This document shows positions 1 to 10,330 of a DNA stretch of 64,000 bases, one piece after another. Made by a program: the position numbers and the translations under genes. The number at the start of each line of letters is the position of its first letter. Position 1 is the first letter of the stretch. This stretch comes from Tanypteryx hageni (lineage: Eukaryota > Arthropoda > Insecta > Odonata > Petaluridae). The notes under the pieces were generated by a model. That model was not told the origin of the DNA. It made no database searches and saw only the letters and a program-made list of their open reading frames with translations. The stretch covers positions 55,007,738 through 55,071,737 of the forward strand of contig CM054115.1 in the NCBI GenBank assembly GCA_028673005.1, in the 5' to 3' direction.

Positions 1-169
1 TTTTTATGAAAAGAAGTCGAATTTGGGATTTCAACGGAAATACATGTTTTTAAGGTCTCCTGAACACGTTTTGACTATTTTCTCGATGACCTCAGTGGGT
101 GTGTCTGCGACCGGAATTTTTTGGATGCTCAACTAGGAAAACTATTAATCAGGTCAACGCGAAATTTTA
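1..169. repeat. ~297-bp tandem repeat, first (interrupted) copy
   Basis: This is the left part of a tandem repeat unit that resumes at 1679. It shares with the later copies the blocks AACGGAAATACATG, GAACACGTTTTGACTATT, TTCTCGATGA and GCGAAATTTTA in the same order. The window begins inside the array, so its left end is not seen. The last 8 bases (162-169, AAATTTTA) are the left target-site duplication of the element inserted at 170. Confidence 0.8.
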
Positions 170-270
170 GGTTAAAAGTAGATAGACGGGGAACTCGCGG
201 CGGTCAATCTTTTGGACCGTCATTAGCCCGCGAGATCGGTGCACACTAATTCAGTCCGGCGGTCAAAAAA

Positions 271-771
271 ACATACTGACTCAGTCCCAGGGTTTTCAGA
301 AGGACATACTAACTCAGTCCCACCACGAAACAGACTAACAGACTTAGGACTATCTGTACTAAAAGTAGCTTTCTCGAAGTCCGCGTATGTACACTATACA
401 TGGTGAAAAATTTAACTGGAGTTCAATGCATTCGGAGACTAAATATTTAAAAGCCTCTACATACACATCAACACTTTTATTAGGAAGCAAGAAAAATACC
501 CAAGGTATATAAGTGCCGTCCATTATGCCATGGACATTAAAAATCTGACAGAAATATTTTGGACAACTTTTAAATTTGCCATGGTCGAAAACCAACTATC
601 TTTTTGACGCTGTCATTTATAAACATAAATTTGTCTTGTCGATTACTTTTTATGTCCATTGAATCTAGTGTCTGTGTGGGGACTGAGTTAGTATGGGCCT
701 CCTAACAATCGCGGGACTGAGCTAGTATGCGACCTTTTCGAACAACAACATCTTGGGACTGAGTTGGTATG
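271..771. repeat. 17-bp motif CATACTNACTCAGTCCC in opposed clusters
   Basis: Forward copies lie at 271-288 and 304-321, with a degenerate one at 243-257. Inverted copies GGGACTGAGYTRGTATG lie at 678-694, 713-729 and 755-771. The two clusters face each other across the transposase fragment. The 3' cluster is followed at 773-784 by AGCCCGCGAGAT, the inner end of the TIR. This may be a set of subterminal transposase sites or an older, shorter nested element. Confidence 0.75.
359..595 (-). pseudogene. MULE transposase fragment (78 codons), decayed
   Basis: The open frame contains FKSCPKYFCQIFNVHG, then DGTYIPWVFFLLPNK and YVEAFKYLVSEC. In arthropod MULE transposases the usual order is DGTFKSCP, then Y-x-P-L-V-F-x-LLP-x-K, then a helix ending in an EC-x-x-x-L-x-F-x-P block; all three blocks are present in order. 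The first catalytic-Asp region (DGTF in the family) reads DHGKF, so it is altered. The frame ends just after NFSPCIVYI, where the second Asp would be expected, and the third acidic residue is absent. It is under 20 percent of a normal transposase and lies inside the TIR-bounded element. I infer it is a relic of the parent element's gene, not a functional gene. The family call is from remembered motifs, not a search. Confidence 0.7.
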
Positions 772-1304
772 CAGCCCGCGAGATACCTCAGGTCCTCGGC
801 TGTGCGAACCCTTCCTCGACCCCCGAGCTCACCATCCCCAGCGGGATATCCCCTGACCGCATGGGCGATTAAACACGAATTAATCTAAACTTTTTTAATG
901 CATGCATTTCTGTTTAACACTGTACGTATTTTCTCGACTATGCACCTCTTTTAAACGGCTTTCTACGGCAAATATTAAGGAAGTTGATATTTTTTGCTCA
1001 AAGGTAACAACCCAGTGGGTTTGTTTCCTGCGGTTTTTGCCACATTTAAACCCTATTATATATCACGAGGCGACATGACACCATTATGTTCTCACTCCAA
1101 CTACAATTAGTTTTAATTTCGTCCCGCTTGATTTTTGCGCTTGAAATATAAAAAAATGTGACACTAAATTATTGCGGGCCCCTTAAATGCTATGAAAATA
1201 ATAGATTTTATAGATCAATGGTCAAGTTCAACTAGCTTATTACCATATTTATTGCAACCCTCCGTATGTTCCAGTTTATGTTCTGATGGGAGATCCCATG
1301 TAAA

Positions 1305-1400
1305 TAGGGTGATCAGATGCTGATCATCATAACCGGAGCAAAATGAGTTTTGAAGGAGAAAATCCGGGACATTAAAAAAACCGGGGAAATGGGAATTTGG
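1305..1400. mobile_element. possible hAT-type fragment nested in the MULE
   Basis: TAGGGTGATCAGATGC followed by several CCGGGAC/CCGGGG words resembles the left end of the hAT-type element at 31261 (TAGGGTGACCAGAT with CCGGGAC words). No opposite end or TSD was found. Confidence 0.3.
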
Positions 1401-1678
1401 CTATTTTTAGATGTCCTGTGCTCTATATTTGAAATAAAACGTTTAGAAAAAGTACATTTTTATTTATTTTAATAGCAATTTAATTTATCCCCAACCCGAC
1501 CCTTCTCGCGGTCAAAAAGGGGGATATTTTGGGCTGTCTCAAAAGTAGGATGTTTTGGGTGATTTTAGGGTCTAATAAAGAATGTAGGGTGTTTTGGGCA
1601 ACCTCGAAGGTATCTCGCGGGCTAATGTCAGTCCAAGTGATTGACCGCCGCGAGGTCCCCGTCTATCTACTGTTAACC

Positions 1679-2345
1679 AAATTTTATATTTGACATTTTT
1701 GATAAAGGGACAAGAACTGATTAGCTTTGGTAAAAATCGGTCAACCGGAAGTGGGAGTTTACTGTTGTCACATATCCGTTTTTTACTTTCTCCATATACG
1801 AAGTATAGAGCAAGTAGTTTTCATAAAAAATGGAATTCGAGATTTTAACGGAAATACATGTTTTAAGATTCCCTGAACACGTTTTGACTATTTTCTCGAT
1901 GATGTCTGTGGGTGTCTGTTGTTTGATATTGTGGGTGCTACAACTCAAAAACTATTACTCAAATCAACACGAAATTTTATATTTGACATTTTTGTTAAAG
2001 GGAAAAGAACTGATTAGTTTTTGGTAATCATCGGTCAAACGAAAGTGGGTGTTTACTCTTGTCACTTATCCGTTTTTACTTTTTCCATATATGTAGTAAA
2101 GGGGAAAGTATTGTATTCATGAAAAAATCGACTTCGAAATTTCAACGGAAATACACGTTTTGATCATTTTCTCGATGATGTCTGTGTGTGTGTGATAGCT
2201 TTTTTGTGGGTGCTCTAACTCAAAAACTGTTTGTCAGGTCAACGCGAAATTTTATATTTAACATTTTTATAAAAGTCACAAGAAATGGTTAGTTTCTGGT
2301 AAAAATCGGTCTACCGGAAGTGGGTGTTTACTCTTTTCACATCCA
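1679..2345. repeat. ~297-bp tandem repeat, remaining copies
   Basis: The sequence resumes the unit interrupted at 169, then gives one full copy (about 1830-2120) and a shorter third copy to about 2345. AACGGAAATACAYG recurs at about 1849 and 2143, and GAAATTTTATATTTRACATTTTT recurs in three positions, giving a period near 295-300 bp. Copies differ by substitutions and a deletion of the GAACACG block in the third. Short ORFs here are repeat shadows. I do not recognise the family. Confidence 0.8.
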
Positions 2346-3639
2346 TTATTTTGAAATATTGGCTTTAATATTTGATAAATGTAAAAATGGACTGGAATTA
2401 AAGTTGTAGGAAAGTTTATTTTCTACACCCTTTGTTTGAAACATTTTTCCATATAATGCATTGTTTAAGATATATCTTATATTTATAGCTGCCACCACCA
2501 CGCCATCTACCGACGACTGTTAACAATCGACGCTTAGTTACGTCTTATGTTAGTAACGCTCCGTTTCTTAATTGTTGGACCTTTGTAGCTATATCCAATA
2601 TCAGATTTTTATTATTCGTCATTATTAATCTTTAGCTTCAAATGCACTTGTGTCTTACAAAGGAAGAGGTCACTATTGCATAGAAAATTCATTTTACGAC
2701 AGTAAATGCTCATAAAAAAGTGACGTGAATCGATTTTGAATTAAAAAAAAACATGCTCCCGTAGCCTCTGAAATTATAAGAACGGTGCAAAAGTTTCAAA
2801 AAATTAATACATTTATGATGAGACACGATCGGAGCAGCCTTCATTTGTTGAAAGTTCCAACATGTCGTGATTGATAAACTTTAACAACGCGTCGTTACGG
2901 CCACTCGCTGATTTTAGAATCATTTAGTTGCCCATGATAAGCCTTAATATCAAGTTTGCCACCAAACGTTATTCGAATCTAAATTAAAACTGTTGCGTTA
3001 CTTTTCGAACATCCTCTCTACATTCAAAAGAGTCATATCGATCTCGCCTTATTGCTAAAATAAAATTTAACAAAAGGGGAGTTATGCATACATCATTCAT
3101 ATCCATTCCTTCGTTGTAAATTACCCATTTCTTTTCACTTACAAATGCTGTGTATACGTAAAGAAAATATACGTATATGCGTTAATTTCTTCGTTGTAGA
3201 TAGTCCATTTCCCTTCATTTACCAAATGTTGCGTGCGTACGAAAGAAAATTAAACTAATTAGATATTCACAGCAGATGTTTACTTCAGTTACCACGATGA
3301 TTATTTTCGTTGACAACAATTAAAAAACACGGGATAAAATTTTCTAAGTTCAAAGTGAATTACGACTTTCTCGTTTGATTTGCTTGAAATCGGCTACTCC
3401 GATAAAAATGTACTGAACAAAATATATGCTATTTTACTAGTTCCACAATTTTATTTAAGACTTTTTTGTTATAAGTGATATTTTACGATATATAAAGAAA
3501 AGTTAATTTTTTATCACTATTTAAGTGGCACTCCCGATTATGCCACGTAAACCATCTATCTATCTATCTTCTTTCTATATATTTTAACGCCGACATGCGA
3601 TCGTTGTCCGCAGAACTCCTCCTAGGGTTCTCAACGGAT
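2346..3639. other. AT-rich spacer, no gene seen
   Basis: No long open frame, RNA gene or paired terminal repeat is visible. A short (TATC)n lies at about 3551-3570. Confidence 0.6.
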
Positions 3640-4010
3640 CGGGTCGGTTCAGGTGTCATTCACGGCGCGAATTACACAATTCAGTAAAATCTGTGAAAAA
3701 ATGTACACGAGGTCTGATAATGGCCGAAAACCGTGTCCAGGAGGCATTTATGCCCGCCCGATTAGGTCACGCGACCAGCGCTACCGCGCGTCAGCGCTAC
3801 TGTCGCCGAGTTGGCCGGCCGGCCGCCTTAGTGCAATTAAGTGTAATTTTGACGGACAGTTCCGCTAGTTTATATAATTTTCTTAGTTTCTTTGCTCCTA
3901 TGTCCTAAATACCAAATTTCATTAACATCCGCCCAGTAGTTTCCTAGATGAAATATGCGAACGGACGGACACGACCTTTTTTGCTTATTGTAAAGAACAC
4001 CTAAAAATTT
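3640..4010 (+). repeat. possible dispersed repeat (SINE/DNA-element tail)
   Basis: A GC-rich head with the palindromic word GGCCGGCCGGCC near 3814 is followed by AATACCAAATTTCATTAAC, GCCCAGTAGTTTCCTAG and AACGGACGGACAC. That order (CAAATTTCAT, then CAGTAGTTT, then a GAC-rich repeat) is common at the 3' ends of interspersed arthropod repeats. Overlapping 71-codon frames at 3653 and 3693 show no recognisable domain. Only one copy is in the window, so this is tentative. Confidence 0.3.
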
Positions 4011-5334
4011 AAAAAACAATTTTTCTATATACCAACCTTTTCATGGCTATCGGAGAAAATATCGGAGTAGTTTGTAAATTAGCTCACATGCAGCAATGAA
4101 GGTCAGTTCCATCGATATCGTTGTGTGTCTATGACGAGTACCAAAGCCGATTCTCGGAGCAGTGCTCCCTCAGAATTAGGGAACTGCAATTATGCTATCT
4201 CCATGAACAGTTGATCATTTATAAAAAAGGAATGGAATTCTTACCAAGTTAGGTGACTGATAACAACTTTGTTCACGTCAATTTCGTGAACCTAACTTCA
4301 CTGATGCGATCCTTCACCTTCTTGATGAGGTATCTCAGGTTGTTGAACAATATCCTCCTGCCGAACGACATTTCCGGTAACTTTTTCCGGAAATGCAGAA
4401 GCGTATCAGCTCATTTCCGCCCAAAATAATCGGTACTCCAGAGAGACAAAAAAATTCGATTTATTTTTAATTTTGCGCTATATTCGTTCGAATCGTATTT
4501 TCATCTCTCGACCGATCCCTTTTCTCTTGTTGCGATATTTTAAAGTACGCATGTGTATTTTCTACGTTGACATGCCTGAGTAAATCAGCTTATTAACCTA
4601 TGTATCATGTAAACTCATTTATGGATTTTTGAAACTTATATTCTTGCTATGGAATTGATTTTTTTTTTGTTTCACGGTAATGATTTCAACGTCTTCTGAT
4701 GCTTAATATGCATCACGAAACGTGCTGTGTCGGTAGTCAAATGTATTTCTGTATATCTAATGGAGAATCCGACCAAATAAAATTACCATGCTAAAATTAA
4801 TCTCATTCCGCTCCAGGGAGGTTCATTTTTTTCTTTGACATGAAAGAGATTTGCCGGCAACAGCAGTTGAATTTATCTCAGATATCAAAAATTTCTTATA
4901 AACATGCCTCTTCAAATTTATTTAAGATCTTGGAGCTAAACACGATTTCCAGAAGTTTGGGAATATTACACTGTAGTTATACCTATTACAACAAGGGGAG
5001 GCATATTTTTGTTTGAAATCTAATAAGTGAGCAACCAGTAGGCCAAACATTTGTATGAAAATGTATTTAACAATAAATTCCGGGAAAATATCAAGCACAA
5101 CGACGAAATTTATAGGTGCCACGATGACCTGGCACCCGACATTTGTCTAGTGTTGCCTATAATGGTCGACATATTCTGTAAATGAATCTGAGATTTGGCG
5201 TCTTCAAAGTGTGAACTCGCGATAATTCTATCTCTATAGAAAAACTAATTATCTTCAAATAAATTATTATTTTATTTATAAGCCCTCAATGCACGCTTTC
5301 AACTCTCATATTTTTTCTTTCTTGTGTTTTACAG
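4011..5334. other. spacer, no gene seen
   Basis: Nothing identified except a polypyrimidine stretch just before 5335 that serves the candidate exon as acceptor. A short hairpin GTTCACGTCAATTTCGTGAAC lies near 4270; no function can be given. Confidence 0.5.
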
Positions 5335-5396
5335 GTGAGTTTCAGAGCTTCCCAGATGTGGTTTATCGGTGTTCGAACCCAACCCATTGGTCAAGA
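5335..5396 (+). CDS. candidate internal exon (62 nt) of an unidentified protein-coding gene
   Basis: A strong acceptor (pyrimidine run then TTTTACAG, ending 5334) is followed by 62 nt and a strong donor GTGAGT at 5397-5402. Reading from 5337 the exon gives FQSFPDVVYRCSNPTHWSR after a leading Glu, with two bases completing a codon from the previous exon and the last codon ending exactly at the donor. The composition (C, W, Y, P with no low complexity) looks like real protein, unlike any other frame nearby. The +1 frame is also open; the third has a stop at once. I do not recognise the protein. No partner exon was located, so the gene would have long introns and the window could largely be one of them. 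Chance splice-like signals remain possible. Confidence 0.4.
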
Positions 5397-5964
5397 GTGA
5401 GTACACATTTTAAGTAAATGAGGTGCGATCCTAAATGCGCTTCCGCAGTGTCTCCTCTGAATTCTCTCGACATTTGACGGATATCGAGAGAACTCGAAGC
5501 AAAAACCAACCGCCGCCTAGAAATCGAAGGGAATTAAACTGGTGTCTTTGTGTAACGGACGTCGCGATGCCAAGCAGTTCATCTTTGCCACCGTTCCTCC
5601 GAATCCGATCGATATAAAGGATAACTTTTTGTGTTTATTTTCTTCGTCCTATCCTAAGCCGAGGTCATATATCCGCCAACGGAAATGATACCGCCGTTTC
5701 CGTCGACGCGGTTTGCGTCACCGTACGAATAAAGACGGGTAACCAGTTCTCTCGGGCAAAAAATAAAAAAATAAAATATGGGGAAAATCGACTCTGACGT
5801 TGGAATTAGCAAAGGAAGAGAAGGTGTACAAATATTTTGCATCCCCTTCCTCCTTTCTCGATCTTTAACGCCCGTCGCGTGCGGCTTTGTAAGAAACGTT
5901 TTCGGGAAAACGGTCCAACGGTCCTCTTCCTGTCACGCGGCAACAGAACGGGGGCGCCGTCACC
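5397..5964. other. spacer, no gene confirmed
   Basis: It contains CpG-rich stretches and short ORFs (for example 5435-5617) without recognisable domains. Confidence 0.5.
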
Positions 5965-6640
5965 CCCTGTGACTATCTCTCTGCCTTCCTCTCACAGTGT
6001 TCCGTCGTCTTCTTTCGCCACCTCTCCATTTCGCGGAGAGAGAGGAAGTGGGAGAGAGAGAAAGAGACCCACTACCTTACCCATCAAATCCCCTTTCTCC
6101 TCAATTTTTTTCAAGCTTTTTTTTTTCGGTGTAGCGCCCGGTACGGACCAGGTCTATGACCCTCATCCACCTCATACGGCCTTCACTCCCCACTTCCCTC
6201 CCTTCCTACTCCCTCCCTCTTCCACTTCTTCCACCATGTCTTCCTCCTACTGGGCGACCAAGCGTGTCGGCCACGAAATGCCCTCGCTTCTCCTACTCTC
6301 CCATCTTCTTCTTCCTCCTCCTCCTCCTCGTTCCCCTTCTAGGTTCCTCCTCTCCCCCTCCCACTACTGTCTTTCTCCTCTCCCCCTCCCACTACTGTCT
6401 TTCTCCTCTCCCACTCCCACTACTGTCTTTCTCCTCTCCCGATGCAACTGCGCCGTTTTTTATATTTTTTTTAAAGAAAGGGGTTTTCTCTCTCCCTTTC
6501 CCTCTTCCTCCGTCTGAAAGAAGGGGAAGGGTTTGTTTTGCTTTTCGTTTGAGTTTTGTTTCCTCCCCCTGACGCTTCTCTTCACTCCTCTTCCTCCTCG
6601 TGTGTTTTTTTTCCCGCTATCAACCGTTCTTCCTCCCTTG
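5965..6640 (+). repeat. pyrimidine-rich tract with 28-bp minisatellite
   Basis: The + strand is mostly C and T. At 6347-6440 a 28-bp unit containing CCACTACTGTCTTT occurs three times (marker starts 6361, 6389, 6417). Overlapping ORFs at 5837-6572 encode only Ser/Pro/Leu/Phe low complexity and are not genes. Confidence 0.85.
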
Positions 6641-8529
6641 TGTCCGTGGCGGCGGAGGCGGCAGCGATGGGACGTTGTTTCGAGGGTTCGCCGCCCGAGG
6701 CCGCTACAGTCGCGGAGATTGTCTAGGAAGATAGTTTTCTCTCGTTTGTTTTTTTTTATTTCCTCCGCCTTCTCTCTGTCGAAAATTTCTTCCTGACCGG
6801 AGTTAAGAGGACTGAAGAGATTGGTTTTCGATTGGTTTCTTATGGTGGCTGGCTCTTTGTGGGCTGGAGGGAGTTATGGGTTTGTTTGTCGGACTGTTAC
6901 GAAGCGACGTTGCGTACTTGTTTCTCTCCTTTTGTGATGTTAAGGTATCGGTTTTTGCTAAGATCTAACAAGTAGTTAAGACCCAATGGCCGCTCGGAAG
7001 CTTCGAAAATTACGTCGCGAACGATTTTTTGTTGTGGTTCTTAATGTGTTTTCTTGAGTATAAATTACTATAATTATCGTTATTCCTGTAGATTTAATTT
7101 TACTTTTGTTATTGTTAATTCAACTCATATTCATATGTATTTTCGGTTGTTTCTTCCTGGCTTGAAAATTTTAAAGCTTTCTCATTCTGATTTCAGAATA
7201 TTCCGTGTACTTTCCACAGAGACGTTTGTTTTTTAAGAATTAAAAGTTCTAACGGGGCATTTTTGAAATATACTTCATCATAGGGTATTATTTTTAACGA
7301 ATGGTATTATACTCAATGCGTGCTTGTTTCCACAAAGAAAAGGTATCCCCCCGATCCTGAAAAAGTGCCGTGCAACGTTAATCCGTTTTGTGTTAACCTT
7401 GCTTGACATAGTGAAAGAGGATTGTGTTCCATACTCCTTCAAGCATCCTTCTCCGGCCCCGAAACTCCAAACCTCTCTTTGATGCATATCTATGTACAAA
7501 TAATATTGCTGCCGGTTATTTAAACTTATAAACGAAGCACTCTAGCCCTCCTACACGTCTCTTCCTCACTCTGCAATCTTGAAACCCATATCTAGCCAAA
7601 ACGCGTTAATGCGAGCCTTAACGCGCGTTGTTTGAATTTTTGGTAATAAAAAATATTTGTAGCGAATCTATTATAAGAACCCGTGTTATATGTGGGACAG
7701 GTGTGATTATCTTCAATTTTATGAGAAGCCCACTCTCCGTCCTCTTAATGGAAAAGCTGCGTCTAAGTTTTTAGGACGTTCCCGAAAATCCCTTATGTAT
7801 AACTTTTGGAAATTTGAATTCGCGTTGTTACCTATTGTTGCGACATTGGAACTTCTAGCGGTTCATCATGGTCCGTGTTTGCGATGTAATTTTTTCAGTA
7901 TGATAGTTACCGTAAAGGAACCAATTTCAATGCTATATAATTTAAGAGAAGGACATTTTTCTTATCGGTCCTATTTTTTCATCGTGTACGATAGATTGGC
8001 ATGCTTACATAATAATATTTTGTTAACGTCATTCTTGCTTTCAGTATTATTGAGAAGATGTTGCTTATCAAATACTGCTATCGTGGCGGTACTTCTGAGC
8101 GACAGTAGTTCACTTCGTTATCGTCTGGATTTGAAATGTTTTCCTTTTTCCGGTATCTTTTGTAGTTAAACGATAAGATTTTTCGCGGTGCTGAAAATTA
8201 GAAAAACGAATTCCGCGCTGAAACTAAAAAAAAAGAAAACTAATTTTTACGATTTCTCGTAAACCTTCCATAGCTCCCTTGTGAGTGCCCGGAAAGGAAA
8301 ATTTTCAACAGCCTGCAATCAGTCCCTTCCTCTCAAATAAAAGTGAAGAAAGACGAAAAGATGCCGGACGTATATAACCTTGGTTTTCTCGCGGCGGCAT
8401 CCGTGATCGATGTTACGAAAACAAACGACAGTCGCGGGAGTGAAGAAAAAGGGAGGTTTTCTTCTTCTCCTTCCTCCATCTCCTCGCGCGTAGTTATTTT
8501 CCTCGGTAATCGCCTTGTCTCGTCGGAGA
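6641..8529. other. spacer with a short GC-rich block, no gene confirmed
   Basis: 6641-6720 is GC-rich (GGCGGCGGAGGCGGCAGCG). The 159-codon frame at 7690-8169 has no domain, signal peptide or repeats that I recognise and is probably chance. Confidence 0.45.
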
Positions 8530-9540
8530 CGGTTTGAAGAGGTCGGGAGGAGGACGGGAGGGAGGCGGAGGAAGGCGTCAGAGTGCGCGAGAGAGGAGGC
8601 AGCGGAGAGAGATCGGCGGAGGCTGTTGCGAGGAAGTAGAGAGAGACAGAGAGAGATGTGGTCTTTCCGTGTGTGTGCGTGATGGATCGCGCATTTCTCT
8701 CTCTCTCTCTCTCTCTCTCTCCCTCCCAGGATGCACCTCGCGTTTCTTGATAGCCGTGGGCGCCCCCTATATTCTCATTCTCTCTTCCCTTATGTCTCTC
8801 TCTCTCTCACTTCCTATCCCTGTCTTATTCGCTCTCTCTCTCCTTCTGTCTCCCTCCGTTTTCTACTCTCCCCTCCCTCTGTCTACCCCCTCTCTCTTCT
8901 CTCTGTATATAATATCACTCTCAGCCTCCCTCCCCCTTTCTTTTTTTCTTTCCGTCTCTGTTCTCTCCCTCTTTCTTCTCTTTTCACTCTTCTCTCTCTT
9001 CCCTCCCTCTCTCTTACCTCCCTCTCTCTTATCTCCTCTTCTCGCTCTTCTCTTATTTTCCTCTTCCAGTCTTTCTTCTTTACTTTACCTCTTCCTGTCT
9101 TTCTCCTCTCTTCTATCCCTCCCTCACTTCTCTCCCTATCTTTCTCCTCTCTCTCTTCTCTCCCTCTCTCACTTCTCTCCCTTCTCTCTTCTCTCCCTCT
9201 TTCACTTCTCTCCTCTCTTCTCTTCCTCTCTCAACACTCACACTCTCCCTCCCTCTTTCTATTCCTCTCTTCTCTTTCTCTTCCCTTTTTATCTTACCCT
9301 GCACAATCCCATTCTCCTGTTTCCCTATCCTCTTACGTAGCTCCCCCTCACACCAGAAACACAGCCACCCCCTATCCCACCATCCCTCCTCTTATCTCCC
9401 CTTTCCTCCTCTCCTCATTTGAATCCTCGCTGAGGGGAGGTCAAGCCTCGTTAATCCGGCAACTATGGTCCTCCTCCTCTCTGATCTCGCTCTCATCCTC
9501 ACCAACCCTGTCTCTCCTCCGTCCCTCCCTTCCCCTCATT
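8530..9540. repeat. purine block followed by long pyrimidine tract
   Basis: 8530-8660 is purine-rich on the + strand. It switches to (CT)n at 8696-8721 and then a C/T tract to about 9340 with mixed C/T sequence to 9540. The 268- and 312-codon frames here are poly-Ser/Leu/Phe artefacts. Purine and pyrimidine blocks back to back could form intramolecular triplex structures; that is inference from composition. Confidence 0.85.
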
Positions 9541-9886
9541 CACCGGAGACGAGATGGAAATGGGGTAGATACGATTGTGGAAGGGGGATGGGGAGTAATC
9601 TATGGGACAGGTCGAAGGAGGTGTAGCTTAGCCAGGAGGAGTGAGGTGAGGAGACTTTCAGCTGGGTAGATGGTTCAGGTGGTGAACGGACGGGTATAAT
9701 GGGTATGGAATTTGGTTCGATAAGCTTCAGAAACGAATGCATGGATCTCTGATTGGAACTGTTCTCGTTTCGAATTGTATCGACGGTACCTTTGGCATGG
9801 ATTTATAATAAAGATGTTTTTTTTTAATTGGAAGTAGAAGAACAAGTGGCGTCGGAGTTGGTTAGGAAGGAGGAAATGGGTTCAGT
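9541..9886. other. spacer, no gene seen
   Basis: Mixed sequence between a simple-repeat tract and a MITE. Nothing recognised. Confidence 0.5.
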
Positions 9887-10134
9887 CAGAGCCGGGACGA
9901 GATATTTTTGCGCCCTAATCAAGATTTGAAAATTACGCCCCCCCTCTCCTAATGAAGCTATGCGATGCAACATTTTGCCTCTCGAAACATTAGATTATTT
10001 ATTATATAAAAGTAAAAAAATCATATATTTTATAATATAAAATGTTACGCTTAAAAGGTCGAACTTTCATTTTTCGCGCCCCAGAGTGCCCTAGGTGGGT
10101 GCCTCGCTCGCCTAGCCCCTTGCCCCGGCTCTTG
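9887..10134. mobile_element. hAT-type MITE, copy 1 of the CAGAGCCGGG family
   Basis: It starts CAGAGCCGGGACGAGATA and ends with the complement of AAGAGCCGGGGCAAGG. Both ends match the element at 43936-44179 in opposite orientation, including the internal GCGAGCGAGG and TTTTGCGCCCTA. It is about 248 bp with an AT-rich core and no coding capacity. No clean 8-bp TSD is visible, so the family call leans on the second copy. Confidence 0.7.
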
Positions 10135-10156
10135 GCGCCACATTCGATTAGGGGTT

Positions 10157-10324
10157 TATATATACAGTAGAAGTGTGTACGTTGTGTTTACCGCGTGGTT
10201 TCAGTAATCAGTCGTCGAGATAGACTTGGTTTTTTTTTATTGGTAGCTTCTGTAACCGTAAAATGTTTGGGCAAGTGAGGCAATTTGTTTCATTTAGCCA
10301 TCTTCAGCAGCTATTCAACGAAGG
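10157..10324 (+). promoter_or_regulatory. weak candidate promoter and first coding exon
   Basis: A TATA-like TATATATA (10157-10164) is followed by two Inr-like TCAGT words (10201, 10208) and an ATG at 10263. The frame from this ATG gives MFGQVRQFVSFSHLQQLFNE and runs into a donor-like GTGAGT at 10325-10330. The TATA-to-Inr spacing is about 45 bp, longer than usual. All elements are short and could arise by chance. Confidence 0.18.
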
Positions 10325-10330
10325 GTGAGT

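Larger units (their letters stand above)
170..1678. mobile_element. Mutator-like (MULE) DNA transposon, non-autonomous, with TIRs and 8-bp TSD
   Basis: The terminal inverted repeats are about 67 bp (170-236 and 1612-1678), start GGTTAA, and share AGTAGATAGACGGGG, CTCGCGGCGGTCAAT and TTAGCCCGCGAGAT. The element is flanked by a perfect 8-bp duplication AAATTTTA (162-169, 1679-1686). Removing the element and one TSD restores GCG-AAATTTTA-TATTTGAC, exactly the sequence of the uninterrupted copies near 1970 and 2250, so both boundaries are certain. The superfamily call rests on a transposase fragment at 359-595 that reads like the MULE domain; long TIRs and an 8-bp TSD agree. At 1509 bp with a broken fragment it cannot encode its own transposase. 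A hAT-like piece may be nested near 1305. Confidence 0.85.

Noticed and set aside
4270..4400. Short protein-like reading (EPNFTDAILHLLDEV) on +
   Set aside because: Closed by stops within about 36 codons and without convincing splice sites.
7690..8169. 159-codon frame considered as a gene
   Set aside because: No domain, no splice or promoter support, composition like random AT-rich sequence.
8534..9669. Frames of 268 and 312 codons on +
   Set aside because: They are Ser/Leu/Pro/Phe low complexity from C/T DNA, open in several frames at once.
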